Part shown: one piece after another, positions 1 through 8,479 of the stretch
Layout: every line of letters begins with the position of its first letter
Numbering within the stretch: position 1 is the stretch's first letter
Origin: an uncultured Clostridia bacterium
GTDB lineage: Bacteria; Bacillota; Clostridia; UBA1381; UBA9506
Assembly (NCBI GenBank): GCA_934438075.1
Contig: CAKSBF010000020.1
Span: 1 to 13,879, forward strand
Reading direction: 5' to 3'
Length of the DNA stretch: 13,879 nucleotides
Notes under the pieces: model-generated
Databases searched by the model: none
The model's input: only the letters and a program-made list of their open reading frames with translations
Told to the model about the DNA's origin: nothing
Position numbers and translations under genes: made by a program

Positions 1-105
1 CTTCAACGCTGACGCTGCGCTGCAATAACCAAAATACATATCGCCGGCGCTGTTCTTCCACGCTGTATCCGTATCGCTTGCCTGATCGAAATCAACATCA
101 TAATA
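1..105 (-). repeat. Second copy of tandem in-frame module repeat (truncated by window edge)
   Basis: These 105 bases match 997-1101 at 102 positions; mismatches are at 78, 79 and 93. The offset is 996 bases, exactly 332 codons, so the reading frame is kept. Identity stops sharply at 106, where the Pro/Thr linker begins. The match is still perfect at base 1, so the repeat continues beyond the window. Confidence 0.95.
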
Positions 106-1197
106 GTGACTTACATTTACCGGAACAGGGGTTGGCGTCGGGGAAGAGCTTGCCGGCGGTGTTTCTCCGTTACTTTCTATGGTATATGTTTTATATCCCT
201 GTCCGCTCTTTGAATGAGAGTAAACCGTTTTGCCAATCGCATCAACAGAAGCAAGATCTGCGTCTGCAATTGCTGTCGCTCCATCGCAGAATGTAAAATT
301 GCCGCTTCCATTGCTCAGCGCCGCTTTGACTGCCGAAAGTTTCGTGCCGGACGCTACCTTTATCACATCATTCTCTATCGTCAGACTGTCCGATGAAAGC
401 TCTGAACCACCGTAGACCGTGGATTCTGCTTTGGAGTTATATGCCGAAATGCTTCCCTCATTATCTGTCTTATATACCTTCAGATTGTCCAGATATACCT
501 TGACATCCAGAGACGGATTCTGGTAAATTGCAAGTAAAAATCTGTTCATTACAGTTGTACTAATCGGGGTTGTAGAACTGCGTGAAACCGTGCAGCCTGT
601 TGAGGTCTCCGGCGTAGTTAAAAATGTGCCGTTTGCCCACGCATAAAATTTAGTATCCGTGCCGCCCCACTTGCTGACATTATTGACAGCAACAACCAAA
701 TGGTACCATTTACCTGCTTCAAAGGTATAATTGTTTACCGTATGACCGTTTACTCCGCCAATATATAAGGCTCCTTCATCAGTAAAGTAGAAAATATAAC
801 CGTTGCCCTCCATCAGCATTGAAGTCATGCCGCCCTCAAAGCGGAATGAAAGCTCATACCAGGTAACAGCGTTGTCAAAGCTGTCCCCCGGACCGCTCAT
901 TTGCCCAAGAAAGTACCGGTAATCACTGCCCTGCGGAACACTAAATTCTGCTGCCTTGCTCCCAAGCATTGCATCATCTTTCAGTTTCGTTTCATACTTC
1001 AACGCTGACGCTGCGCTGCAATAACCAAAATACATATCGCCGGCGCTGTTCTTCCACGCTGTATCCGTATCGCCCGCCTGATCGAAATTAACATCATAAT
1101 ATTCTGTCACCTCTGCCGCAAATCCGGCGATCGGACTGACTGCTGACATAACAGATAAAATACCCGTGAGTATGAGCGCTAAAACCTTTTTTCTCAT
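1..1197 (-). CDS. Secreted modular LamG-like protein, partial (C-terminus beyond window)
   Basis: The reading frame is open for 399 codons from the ATG at 1197 to the window edge, so the C-terminus is missing. Residues 1-27 form a signal peptide (MRKK, hydrophobic core, GFA/AE cleavage). Residues about 30-245 look like a LamG/concanavalin-A-like beta sandwich, with segments such as KWYHLVVAVNN and the strand LDVKVYLDNLKVYKT that are typical of this fold. Residues about 255-342 resemble the small Ig/cadherin-like modules ending in a YTI strand found in clostridial surface enzymes. A Ser/Pro/Thr linker (SSSPTPTPVP) lies at about 347-357. From residue 365 the protein repeats residues 33-67 almost exactly, so a second LamG copy starts here. 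The start has a good AAGGAGTG ribosome binding site 8 bases upstream. It is the last visible gene of the lyase operon. No catalytic residues are seen; a carbohydrate-binding or adhesive role is inferred, and a catalytic domain may lie beyond the edge. Confidence 0.85.
   Translation of the reverse strand, partial: MRKKVLALILTGILSVMSAVSPIAGFAAEVTEYYDVNFDQAGDTDTAWKNSAGDMYFGYCSAASALKYETKLKDDAMLGSKAAEFSVPQGSDYRYFLGQMSGPGDSFDNAVTWYELSFRFEGGMTSMLMEGNGYIFYFTDEGALYIGGVNGHTVNNYTFEAGKWYHLVVAVNNVSKWGGTDTKFYAWANGTFLTTPETSTGCTVSRSSTTPISTTVMNRFLLAIYQNPSLDVKVYLDNLKVYKTDNEGSISAYNSKAESTVYGGSELSSDSLTIENDVIKVASGTKLSAVKAALSNGSGNFTFCDGATAIADADLASVDAIGKTVYSHSKSGQGYKTYTIESNGETPPASSSPTPTPVPVNVSHYYDVDFDQASDTDTAWKNSAGDMYFGYCSAASALK
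997..1101 (-). repeat. First copy of tandem in-frame module repeat
   Basis: This encodes residues 33-67, the start of the mature LamG-like module (begins YYDVNFDQAGDTDT). The partner copy at 1-105 reads YYDVDFDQASDTDT. Only two residues differ in 35. The first 77 bases of the pair, read from the left, are identical. Confidence 0.95.
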
Positions 1198-1226
1198 GAT
1201 TCACACTCCTTGATTCATCATTTTTC

Positions 1227-1253
1227 CTGCAAGGGGGCTTTCGCCCCCTGCAG
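1227..1253 (-). other. Intergenic hairpin with GAAA tetraloop, no U-tract on the transcribed strand
   Basis: Read on the minus strand the 75-base gap between the lyase and the LamG gene contains CTGCA-GGGGGC, loop GAAA, then GCCCCC-T-(T)-GCAG. This gives an 11-bp stem with one bulged base and a GNRA-type loop. It is followed by GAAAAATG, so it lacks the U-run of an intrinsic terminator in the operon direction. On the plus strand it is followed by TTTTG and could stop antisense transcription. A role in mRNA stability, processing or partial attenuation between the two genes is an inference. Confidence 0.75.
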
Positions 1254-1272
1254 TTTTGCCCAAAATTACAAT

Positions 1273-4200
1273 TTATCTTTCCGGAACATTATAAATTGCC
1301 GCTTCCACGATACTGTTGTACGGAACTATGGTCGAACCATGGCAAGTAAGCTTAATATATCTTGCCTTTACTTTGCCGAACTGCGTATATTCCCAACCGC
1401 TGAGAGCGCCGCTCGACAGAAGATTATCTCTCACCAGAGTAAAGTTTTCATTGTCATCCGATACCCAGATTTCATAATCAAGCTTTCTGCCATCTCCGCC
1501 GTACAGTACCATTGCATAGGTATTAAACTCTTTTCTTTCTCCCAAGTCAAAAGTGATCCACTGATCGTTTGCGGAGGACCATCTTGTGTTCATATCTCCG
1601 TCAATTGCTCCGGCAGGAACGTTTCCATCGCTGTCGCTCGCCTCAACATTAACAATCGGTATCTGCTCTCCGCCCTCCGGCAGACCTACGCAGGCATCAC
1701 TCTGAAGTGTAATCGTATAGGTTCGGAAGTTTCCGGGTACTGTCGCACTCTCTATTCTGATTACCAACGTGTTATTGTCCTCGGTCGGCTGGATAATCTC
1801 AGCAACTTTACCTTGCGTATCTACCTTCACTTCCGGTGTCCCGTAATATGCCGGATAGTACATAGTGTAGTCGTAAACATCTGAACGGAAATTCTCTACC
1901 GGTACCCCATTCAGGTAAATTGCTTCTGCATTGTTGTATCCTTCGGTGGTTGATCCGTCCGGTATACTCCACTCACTCATCGGCACGAGCTCCGTGCGTT
2001 CCCATTTTTGTCCGTAAGGAACTGCAACTGCACGGAAGGTAACCGCTTCGCCCTCGCTGAAGAAGTTAATGACAATCTTCTTCTGTTTCTTTGCTTGCCG
2101 CTGCTGCAGCTGACCGGTAATCTTCGGCGAACGCGGCAGAGGTTCTAGGTGATCCTGCTTGGTAATGGTAAAGTCTACGTTAGAATCAAAGTAAACCGCA
2201 CATTTTTTGCCGTCCTGTGTAAGCATTACCATCTTATTTTCTTCATCAATTTCAATCTCGGATGGTGTGTGCCAGAACCAATAAAATTCATTAATGCCTT
2301 CATACGGTTTTATCTCATCCTGTACGGTGAAAATCTTTCTGTCATCCGAAAGCATGTATCCGCGTTTTGCACTTTCTACCATTCCGTAATATGCCGGAAG
2401 TAAGTCAATGTTATAAATAACACCCTTCGGCTTATTGTCAATCAGTTTTACTACGCCGCGTGCAATTTTGTTTTGGCCGCCGCTCTCATCCGGATTTACT
2501 ACCCACAGATTGTGGCCTTCGGCACGCTCTGCATATTTACTGCCTTGAATACTATAATCCTCACGGCCCGTATCGTCCGCAAAGATTTTTCCGTTTGCTT
2601 CAAAGAAGAAGTTACCTAAGTCAAGCTGTGAACCGGCATCATTGTTATAGCCGCCGTGAACGCCCATAAAGGTCTGCTGACCGTCTCCCCATGCATCGCG
2701 GCTCGCACCAAGCTCCAAACCGCGGTAAACAATGTCTAAATCAGGCGAATAAGACACCTGCGGCGGATTCGGCATATAGTTTTTCATCATGGTAAAGCCG
2801 TTTATATTATACTGAGGCATATTCTTATACAGCTGGTCTATATTGCGCTGCTGACCTTCATAATCTTTAAAGTGCTTGGTAAACCACATAGAAAGAGCTG
2901 TACAAGCCGGAACAGTGTCCGTATCATTGTGAATTGCCCAGCTGTGATCTCTTGCCGTTGCGTTAACCAGGAAGTTTCCGACTTTATCCAGACCCGGATA
3001 TTTTAACAAGCCCAAATCTTCATCAAAGTATACGCATACACCATCAAGCAGCAAAGTCATGTAACTCAGCAAATAGTTGGTGTATCCCATAGATTCCCAA
3101 CCACCGCCGTCCGGTGCAAAGTACTGCATAAAGTAGCCAAGAGAAACCTGCGATTTTTCAATGGTATCCAAAAACAGTGCATCATCATAGCCTTCACCCA
3201 GGAATATCATTGCCGCAAGCATCGGACCGGTGTTACAAATAACATTCCAGTTAAAGTCTCTGAGCGGCCAGTCATTCCATTTGGTGCCGTACATATACTG
3301 ATTGTGAATCTTTATCGCCTTATTCGTGCAGGCGTAAACAATTGCGTCCTTTTCATCCTGTGTCAATTCATCACGAAGTAAATCGTAAGTGTATGCTAAA
3401 TACAGGCAAATCCATGAGGTAGACAACATGTGTACCTCACCGTTCCAATACTGCAGGTTAATCAGGTAATTTGCAAATTCCTTAATTTTATCAATATAAG
3501 CTCTGTCACCTGTCATGTAGTATGCATACCACAGCTGCTGCGGTACAAAGGTTCCCGGAAGACCGTTAATCTGTACACCCGGAGTATCAGGAATATTCAA
3601 TGTCTGATTCAGCATTGCTTTTGCATCACGCAAGGTTAAATCGGAAAACTCTTTCATTCTTGGGTCAGTTTCCGTTGCCGCCTTAATCTGCGGTGCCTCC
3701 GTTTTAATGGTTTGTACACGCGGATACGGCTTGTTTTTAATATGCTGATCAAACTTTTGTTGTATCGTATCTGCATTGTAGCGATCTAAAATAAGATATG
3801 CCATCATATGGCTGTAATCGGAAACGGAATACAGCAGTGCTCCGCCGCCCGGGTTTCCGTTAAAGTGGTAAGGTCTTTCGTCCGGTGCAATTACACCAAA
3901 GCCCTTGGAGGACTCACCGTAAAATTTGTGCATACCATAACGCGCAAATTCACGAACCGGAATATACAGGATGCCGTCAATCTCCTGCACCTTGCTTTCC
4001 GAAGCATATTCCTTACCGTCTACCGTAATAAACTTATCTCCGGCTTTTGCGGTAAGATTTCCTATGGTTGCTGTTTTGCTTCCCGCATCATAGCTCAGCT
4101 GCTTATTCCAGAAGGCAGCCAGTGTCGGTGCCGGACCTAAAATGTGCGCTCCATCCCATATAAATTTATAATCAGAAGAATATTTGCCATTCTTCACCCA

Positions 4201-5742
4201 CACATTGGAGTTTTCCGCAACAACGCAGATAGCATCCTTATAGGTTTCTTTCGTTTTAGAATAATCAGTAAGGTAAGAACTGGGATTCTTTTCAACGGAA
4301 ATAGCCTCTGAAACTGCATGAAAACCTTTCATGTCAGGATTCAGTGCCGAGGAATCCAACTCATAATCAATAGCGTCGCCGGTTTCCTCCATCGCTGTTC
4401 CGCCGCCCATCAAGGTATCCTTGTCTACCGGTGCAATTGCCTTGTAGAACAGTACATTGTCAAAATCAAGGTAATGTTCGCCGGTCGCGCCTGCTGTCGG
4501 AGACTGCCAACGCACTTCCCAGATCGTTGAGGATACTTCATTTGCCGATGCAGTAGTAATATCCGCATAAGAGAAGTTTTCCAATGCCAATTCTCCGTCT
4601 ATGTAATAATCAATATCCTTGGTACGGAAGTCAATTACCGCTGCAATATTTACCCAACCATCCCTGGTAGACTTATCAGATATTACGGTAGACTCATCTG
4701 CCGCAAGGAACTTACCCGCCGCATTCACACGAATTATGCGCAGGTCGTGTCCGTTTGCTGCCGCATCACGGCAGATAATCTGCCACTCTACCCGACTCTT
4801 GCGGTTTACCCGCACATCCATTTGCACTACCATACACGGATAGCTTTCAATCATGGAATAAGCACCAACCATGGCGCCGCTGCCTCTTTCATATTTCATA
4901 CGGAAAAACTGATTGCCGTCATCCGGGTCAAGCGTAACACCCGCCGTACCATTCCAAACCGGCATACCGTTAATGCCCTGTCCAACCGCCTGTGTTTCGC
5001 AGTCCAGTTCGAATATTAAAGAAGGCTTATATTTCGGTTCGGTGGCATGCTCCACACGTGTCTGTTTTTCTGCTGTATTGTAAACTGCCTCTGCAAAGCG
5101 ATCAGAAGAAACCGGTTCTGTTCCGGCATATACCCGGAAATAATCGCAGTACATCGTGGTTTCCTGCTCTGCATTATTTTTTGAAGTAAAACCTACCTTA
5201 GTCATTTCCTTCGGGTCTCTCAAGACGCCTCGATGGGACTTCAAAACACCGTCTACATACAATTCATAACGCAGGGTTTCCAGATTGAGCACTGCGGAAA
5301 AGACCATCCATTGATTAGTCGGCATTTTTCCGATCTTTTTTCCGCCCATATCAACCAATTCACCATTTTCCTTACGCGTTACCAAAGTAAAACGGTTGGA
5401 ACCGTTGGCATACTGCAAAAGTTCCTTCTCTGAATTATTATCCTCTACCATCACACGGTTCTCAATTACAATTTCAAGGTTTGCGCCGATGCTGAACGAA
5501 AAATGAACCAGTGCACTCTCCCAGCGATTACGTACGCGTAAAATTTTTCCGCCGTTGTTTTTAATAACCTGCACCAAACTTCCGTCACCAAACGTTGCGG
5601 CAGAGTTTGGCACTGCATTGGTCATAGTATCAACAAAGGTCTCATTCAGCAGTGCTGCCACCGTGCCCTCATCCGCCATAACACACGGAACGGCTCCAAG
5701 CAGGAGAACAGCGCTCAACAATATTGCTAAGATGCGTTTCAT
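1273..5742 (-). CDS. Secreted multidomain heparinase II/III-like polysaccharide lyase
   Basis: This 1489-residue protein is probably an extracellular lyase that cleaves an acidic polysaccharide by beta-elimination. Residues 1-23 are a signal peptide (cleavage VMA/DE). Two LamG-like beta sandwiches follow at about 28-210 and 235-445. A copper-amine-oxidase-N-like domain lies at about 555-625 (KFITVDGK, ILYIPVREFARYG). The alpha/alpha toroid at about 690-990 holds DFNWNVICN (829-837) and PDGGGWESMGY (ending at Tyr887), the usual place of the catalytic Asn and Tyr. The beta-sandwich at about 1010-1260 carries the family signature around 1029-1055 (HGGYNNDAGSQLDLGNF, then ADDTG). An Ig/cadherin-like module (1268-1352) and a discoidin/CBM32-like domain (about 1365-1489, DGDMNTRWSS) end it. 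No SLH, dockerin or sortase motif is visible. The start has AAGGAGG 8 bases upstream and lies 15 bases after the preceding stop. Substrate is unknown; heparinase-like is a fold assignment. Confidence 0.88.
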   Translation of the reverse strand: MKRILAILLSAVLLLGAVPCVMADEGTVAALLNETFVDTMTNAVPNSAATFGDGSLVQVIKNNGGKILRVRNRWESALVHFSFSIGANLEIVIENRVMVEDNNSEKELLQYANGSNRFTLVTRKENGELVDMGGKKIGKMPTNQWMVFSAVLNLETLRYELYVDGVLKSHRGVLRDPKEMTKVGFTSKNNAEQETTMYCDYFRVYAGTEPVSSDRFAEAVYNTAEKQTRVEHATEPKYKPSLIFELDCETQAVGQGINGMPVWNGTAGVTLDPDDGNQFFRMKYERGSGAMVGAYSMIESYPCMVVQMDVRVNRKSRVEWQIICRDAAANGHDLRIIRVNAAGKFLAADESTVISDKSTRDGWVNIAAVIDFRTKDIDYYIDGELALENFSYADITTASANEVSSTIWEVRWQSPTAGATGEHYLDFDNVLFYKAIAPVDKDTLMGGGTAMEETGDAIDYELDSSALNPDMKGFHAVSEAISVEKNPSSYLTDYSKTKETYKDAICVVAENSNVWVKNGKYSSDYKFIWDGAHILGPAPTLAAFWNKQLSYDAGSKTATIGNLTAKAGDKFITVDGKEYASESKVQEIDGILYIPVREFARYGMHKFYGESSKGFGVIAPDERPYHFNGNPGGGALLYSVSDYSHMMAYLILDRYNADTIQQKFDQHIKNKPYPRVQTIKTEAPQIKAATETDPRMKEFSDLTLRDAKAMLNQTLNIPDTPGVQINGLPGTFVPQQLWYAYYMTGDRAYIDKIKEFANYLINLQYWNGEVHMLSTSWICLYLAYTYDLLRDELTQDEKDAIVYACTNKAIKIHNQYMYGTKWNDWPLRDFNWNVICNTGPMLAAMIFLGEGYDDALFLDTIEKSQVSLGYFMQYFAPDGGGWESMGYTNYLLSYMTLLLDGVCVYFDEDLGLLKYPGLDKVGNFLVNATARDHSWAIHNDTDTVPACTALSMWFTKHFKDYEGQQRNIDQLYKNMPQYNINGFTMMKNYMPNPPQVSYSPDLDIVYRGLELGASRDAWGDGQQTFMGVHGGYNNDAGSQLDLGNFFFEANGKIFADDTGREDYSIQGSKYAERAEGHNLWVVNPDESGGQNKIARGVVKLIDNKPKGVIYNIDLLPAYYGMVESAKRGYMLSDDRKIFTVQDEIKPYEGINEFYWFWHTPSEIEIDEENKMVMLTQDGKKCAVYFDSNVDFTITKQDHLEPLPRSPKITGQLQQRQAKKQKKIVINFFSEGEAVTFRAVAVPYGQKWERTELVPMSEWSIPDGSTTEGYNNAEAIYLNGVPVENFRSDVYDYTMYYPAYYGTPEVKVDTQGKVAEIIQPTEDNNTLVIRIESATVPGNFRTYTITLQSDACVGLPEGGEQIPIVNVEASDSDGNVPAGAIDGDMNTRWSSANDQWITFDLGERKEFNTYAMVLYGGDGRKLDYEIWVSDDNENFTLVRDNLLSSGALSGWEYTQFGKVKARYIKLTCHGSTIVPYNSIVEAAIYNVPER

Positions 5743-5760
5743 CCTTCATCCTCCTTCTTA
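5743..5760 (-). promoter_or_regulatory. Ribosome binding site joined to upstream stop codon
   Basis: On the minus strand the stop TAA of the 860-residue SLH gene runs straight into GAAGGAGGATGAAGG and then the lyase ATG. The stop codon and Shine-Dalgarno sequence are adjacent, so translation of the two genes is probably coupled. Confidence 0.8.
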
Positions 5761-8340
5761 AAATTTATATATAATCAAGTCAAACGAGGTCGTCCACTTA
5801 TATATACTCGCGTAGACATAGCAACCTCCGCTGCCGTCTCCGTCAAAATACTGCGAAACAGAATCAAACGATCCGCTCACTACGCGCTGCATTCTGGTGT
5901 CAACCACCGCGCAGTTTCTGACCTCACCCGGAACAAGAATCCGTTTATCCATATCGGTACTGAAATCAGGATTGTTCCTATTAGGTACCATTACCAGATA
6001 ATCATCTGTTTTCTTATATACTCTGCCAAAATAATAATGAATATATCCATCCGAATCCAATGTAGGCTTCGGTGTGTTCTCACCCGTACTGCCGACGTTA
6101 AGCATAGTATACAAAGTTGATATTTTTCCATCCTTGCCGATTACATATCTGACGACATCTCCAAACTCATAGGCGTCAAGACTTGGCAAGTTATCCGGAT
6201 TTACGTCATAGGATTTTGTCTCTCCGTTTGCCCACAAATAAACAATGCCGCCGTCAATACCCTTGGTTGTCTTTACAATAATGCCTACAGCCGTATTATT
6301 TGTCGTTTTTACAACACCCTTGAGCGGATCTTTCGAATACAGAAGTATGGCGCCTGCCTTCATGTCATCCCCTACATCGTAAATCTCGCAATATACGTCA
6401 TTGGTGTCCGGACCGAAGCTGTACTCTGTGCCATACAGTTCATCATCATCCGCTTCGCCCGCCGCGTCGGGAACTACCAGGAAAAATGTATTATCATCTG
6501 AAGCATATTTTCCTGCCCATATTTTTTTCCACTGATAATATTTAATTGCTGTGTTCTTATCAACACCCGGTGTTTGAACAATGCTGTTTTCCGAAGTGCC
6601 CGAAGAGGTATACAAATCAACAACTTCACCTTTAGAATTTAATTTGTACTTAATCAGCTGACGTTTAATTTTGCCGCCGGTAAACAGTTTCGTGCACTCG
6701 CTCAGTTTGCCTCCGTCATACTTCGAACCGTCATCCACACAAACCTTATCAGCTATCGGGAAAATCAATTTCTTGTCACCGTCTATAATTTTTACCTGAG
6801 CTTTCCCCAATCCCTTTGGTTTGTCATATGCAAAAAAGTAACCATATTGCGGACCTTCTAAGTCATTTTCTGTATCCTGGTAGACCAATCTGCCAAACAT
6901 ATCTACACTAAAGCCAACGCTGGCGCCCACAGAAAGTTCACTTTTCGGTGTTTTCAGCGGCAAATCATAGCTTGTGCCGTTAATAACGAGAGTATCGTCA
7001 CCGATTTCTTCAATAATTCCATATACCCCTGCAGAATATGCATAAATTTTAAGATATCTTCCATCCTCCGAACGGTAAACCGTCAGAACATCACCAGCCG
7101 TCATTTCATCAATGCTGATTTGTTTCTCCGTCTTTTCTCTCTCATCCACACTGATAATTTCACAATAATATTCCTTGTCAAACGGATTGGTATAAATATT
7201 TCCCTCTTTACAGTAAATAATATCTTCCAGGTTATCAGCGCCCTGATAGACCATAGTTTCAATGCGGTTTGCTTTTACAAAGTCATATACATCATCAGCA
7301 TTGGTATCAAACAAAATTAATTCTCCATCATCAATCTTAAGATCTGATGTCTTGTGCTCCAATACCACTCTGTTATTTAATACATAATCAAAACCGCTGC
7401 GCAAAGTGACATCCTCGTTGTCACCCTTCTCATTTTCATATGTGATAACGTTATTTTTTGCAGAAATAATATCCTCTGCCTTTATTACCAGCTTTGTGTT
7501 GCGGTTGGCATCCTCTTTCATATACACAACGTACCGTTCCTCATCATTATCGTTCTGGTAATAGTAGCAGGTAACATACATGCCGAGGTATTCTGCCATA
7601 GAGACGTCATCGGTGGTGTAAACCTGATGATCAATTTCAATTTCGTCTGTATCCAGTTTTACCTTGTCCGTATCTAAAGCCGTAAAACGATTTGCTGTTA
7701 CCGTACCGCGTGTCTTATATACATTGTGGATTCTTTCCAAAAGCATATTGTTCTTATCCACTTCACCCTCGTTGTCAACATACGAGGCTGTCAATGCATT
7801 ATAACACATCAGCATAATGGACACCCTATCGGTTCCGCCCTCTGATGTAACGCCTTTATAAAGTCCCAAAGATGTAGCTGACTTTTTGTAACCATCCGGA
7901 TAACCGCCGTTACGTTTTGCTGCACCTTCATATCCCAACAAACGCAGCAACGCTACCATGGCGTCCTGGCGGGAAATATTTCTGTTTACGCCAAACTCAT
8001 TTTTGCTGATTCCGTTCATGCAGCCAATAGCAGAAACGGTTGCAATGGCTTTTGCATACTTATGAGAGGCTGATACATCTTCAAATTGTTCCGTTGGCGT
8101 CAATACTTGTGTGCCAATCCCGGAAAGCTGTGACATCCACAATGCAAATTCGCCGCGTGTTACATTTTCCTCTGTTACTTCCTCACTTTCCACGATTCCC
8201 ATGTGATAAAGCAAACTAATTTTGTCTTTTTCCGTCTGAGTAAGCTTTATTGCGCCCTCATTTGTTTCAGCCGCCCATACCGTATTCAGGCTAAGCAGCA
8301 TAACGAAAATTAAGAGCAAGGCGCCCCAAGATTTTTTCAT
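5758..8340 (-). CDS. Secreted SLH-domain protein with long beta-rich modular body
   Basis: This 860-residue protein starts at 8340, where MKKSWGALLLIFVMLLSLN begins a clear signal peptide (cleavage near VWA, residue 23) and AAGGAAGG sits 7-10 bases upstream. The frame is open further upstream to 8535, but that extension lacks signal-peptide logic and crosses the previous gene's stop, so it was not used. Degenerate SLH repeats occupy about 34-72 (TRGEF), 86-135 (FEDV, then SRQD at 123-126, LLRLLGY) and 145-187, which should bind secondary cell wall polymer. The rest, about 210-860, has no recognised catalytic motif. It contains small recurring beta units, for example from about 211, 438, 672 and 769, with the pattern G-x-I/V, then a short strand, ING-x-x-Y, then G-x-x-V, then G-x-I/L. 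It sits between another SLH gene and the lyase, which suggests a surface layer or scaffold role. That role is inferred. Confidence 0.85.
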   Translation of the reverse strand: MKKSWGALLLIFVMLLSLNTVWAAETNEGAIKLTQTEKDKISLLYHMGIVESEEVTEENVTRGEFALWMSQLSGIGTQVLTPTEQFEDVSASHKYAKAIATVSAIGCMNGISKNEFGVNRNISRQDAMVALLRLLGYEGAAKRNGGYPDGYKKSATSLGLYKGVTSEGGTDRVSIMLMCYNALTASYVDNEGEVDKNNMLLERIHNVYKTRGTVTANRFTALDTDKVKLDTDEIEIDHQVYTTDDVSMAEYLGMYVTCYYYQNDNDEERYVVYMKEDANRNTKLVIKAEDIISAKNNVITYENEKGDNEDVTLRSGFDYVLNNRVVLEHKTSDLKIDDGELILFDTNADDVYDFVKANRIETMVYQGADNLEDIIYCKEGNIYTNPFDKEYYCEIISVDEREKTEKQISIDEMTAGDVLTVYRSEDGRYLKIYAYSAGVYGIIEEIGDDTLVINGTSYDLPLKTPKSELSVGASVGFSVDMFGRLVYQDTENDLEGPQYGYFFAYDKPKGLGKAQVKIIDGDKKLIFPIADKVCVDDGSKYDGGKLSECTKLFTGGKIKRQLIKYKLNSKGEVVDLYTSSGTSENSIVQTPGVDKNTAIKYYQWKKIWAGKYASDDNTFFLVVPDAAGEADDDELYGTEYSFGPDTNDVYCEIYDVGDDMKAGAILLYSKDPLKGVVKTTNNTAVGIIVKTTKGIDGGIVYLWANGETKSYDVNPDNLPSLDAYEFGDVVRYVIGKDGKISTLYTMLNVGSTGENTPKPTLDSDGYIHYYFGRVYKKTDDYLVMVPNRNNPDFSTDMDKRILVPGEVRNCAVVDTRMQRVVSGSFDSVSQYFDGDGSGGCYVYASIYKWTTSFDLIIYKF

Positions 8341-8358
8341 ATAATAATCCTTCCTTTC

Positions 8359-8373
8359 TGTGCCATAAGCACA
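8359..8373 (-). promoter_or_regulatory. Small hairpin just upstream of the SLH gene ribosome binding site
   Basis: TGTGC-TTATG-GCACA on the minus strand forms a 5-bp stem that can extend by UUU/GAA pairs to about 8 bp with one wobble. Its 3' arm ends within a few bases of the AAGGAAGG ribosome binding site at about 8347-8355. It could tune translation; no ligand or known class is recognised. Confidence 0.4.
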
Positions 8374-8401
8374 AAACTTAAGTTTAAGCGTCTGCAATAC
8401 T

Positions 8402-8460
8402 GTTTCACCGCCATTCGCCGCTCTGATATATCCTCGCGCAAGAAACAATATCGGTGAAAC
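8402..8460 (-). other. Intergenic 9-bp inverted repeat with 41-base interior
   Basis: GTTTCACCG at 8402-8410 and CGGTGAAAC at 8452-8460 are perfect reverse complements. They lie in the 139-base gap between the two SLH genes, the largest gap inside the putative operon. The interior holds a GATATATC palindrome and GC-rich CGCGAG/GAGCGG segments. There is no U-tract after it. This may be a structured RNA element, a processing site or a protein binding region; no known riboswitch class is recognised. Confidence 0.55.
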
Positions 8461-8479
8461 CTTACTTTCCTTTCTTATA

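Noticed and set aside
1210..1884. Plus-strand open frame of 224 codons
   Set aside because: It lies antisense to the lyase C-terminus, has cysteine- and arginine-rich composition typical of shadow frames, and shows no family resemblance.
8402..8460. Known riboswitch class in the gap between the SLH genes
   Set aside because: The conserved cores of TPP, cyclic-di-GMP-I and similar classes were looked for by eye and are not present.
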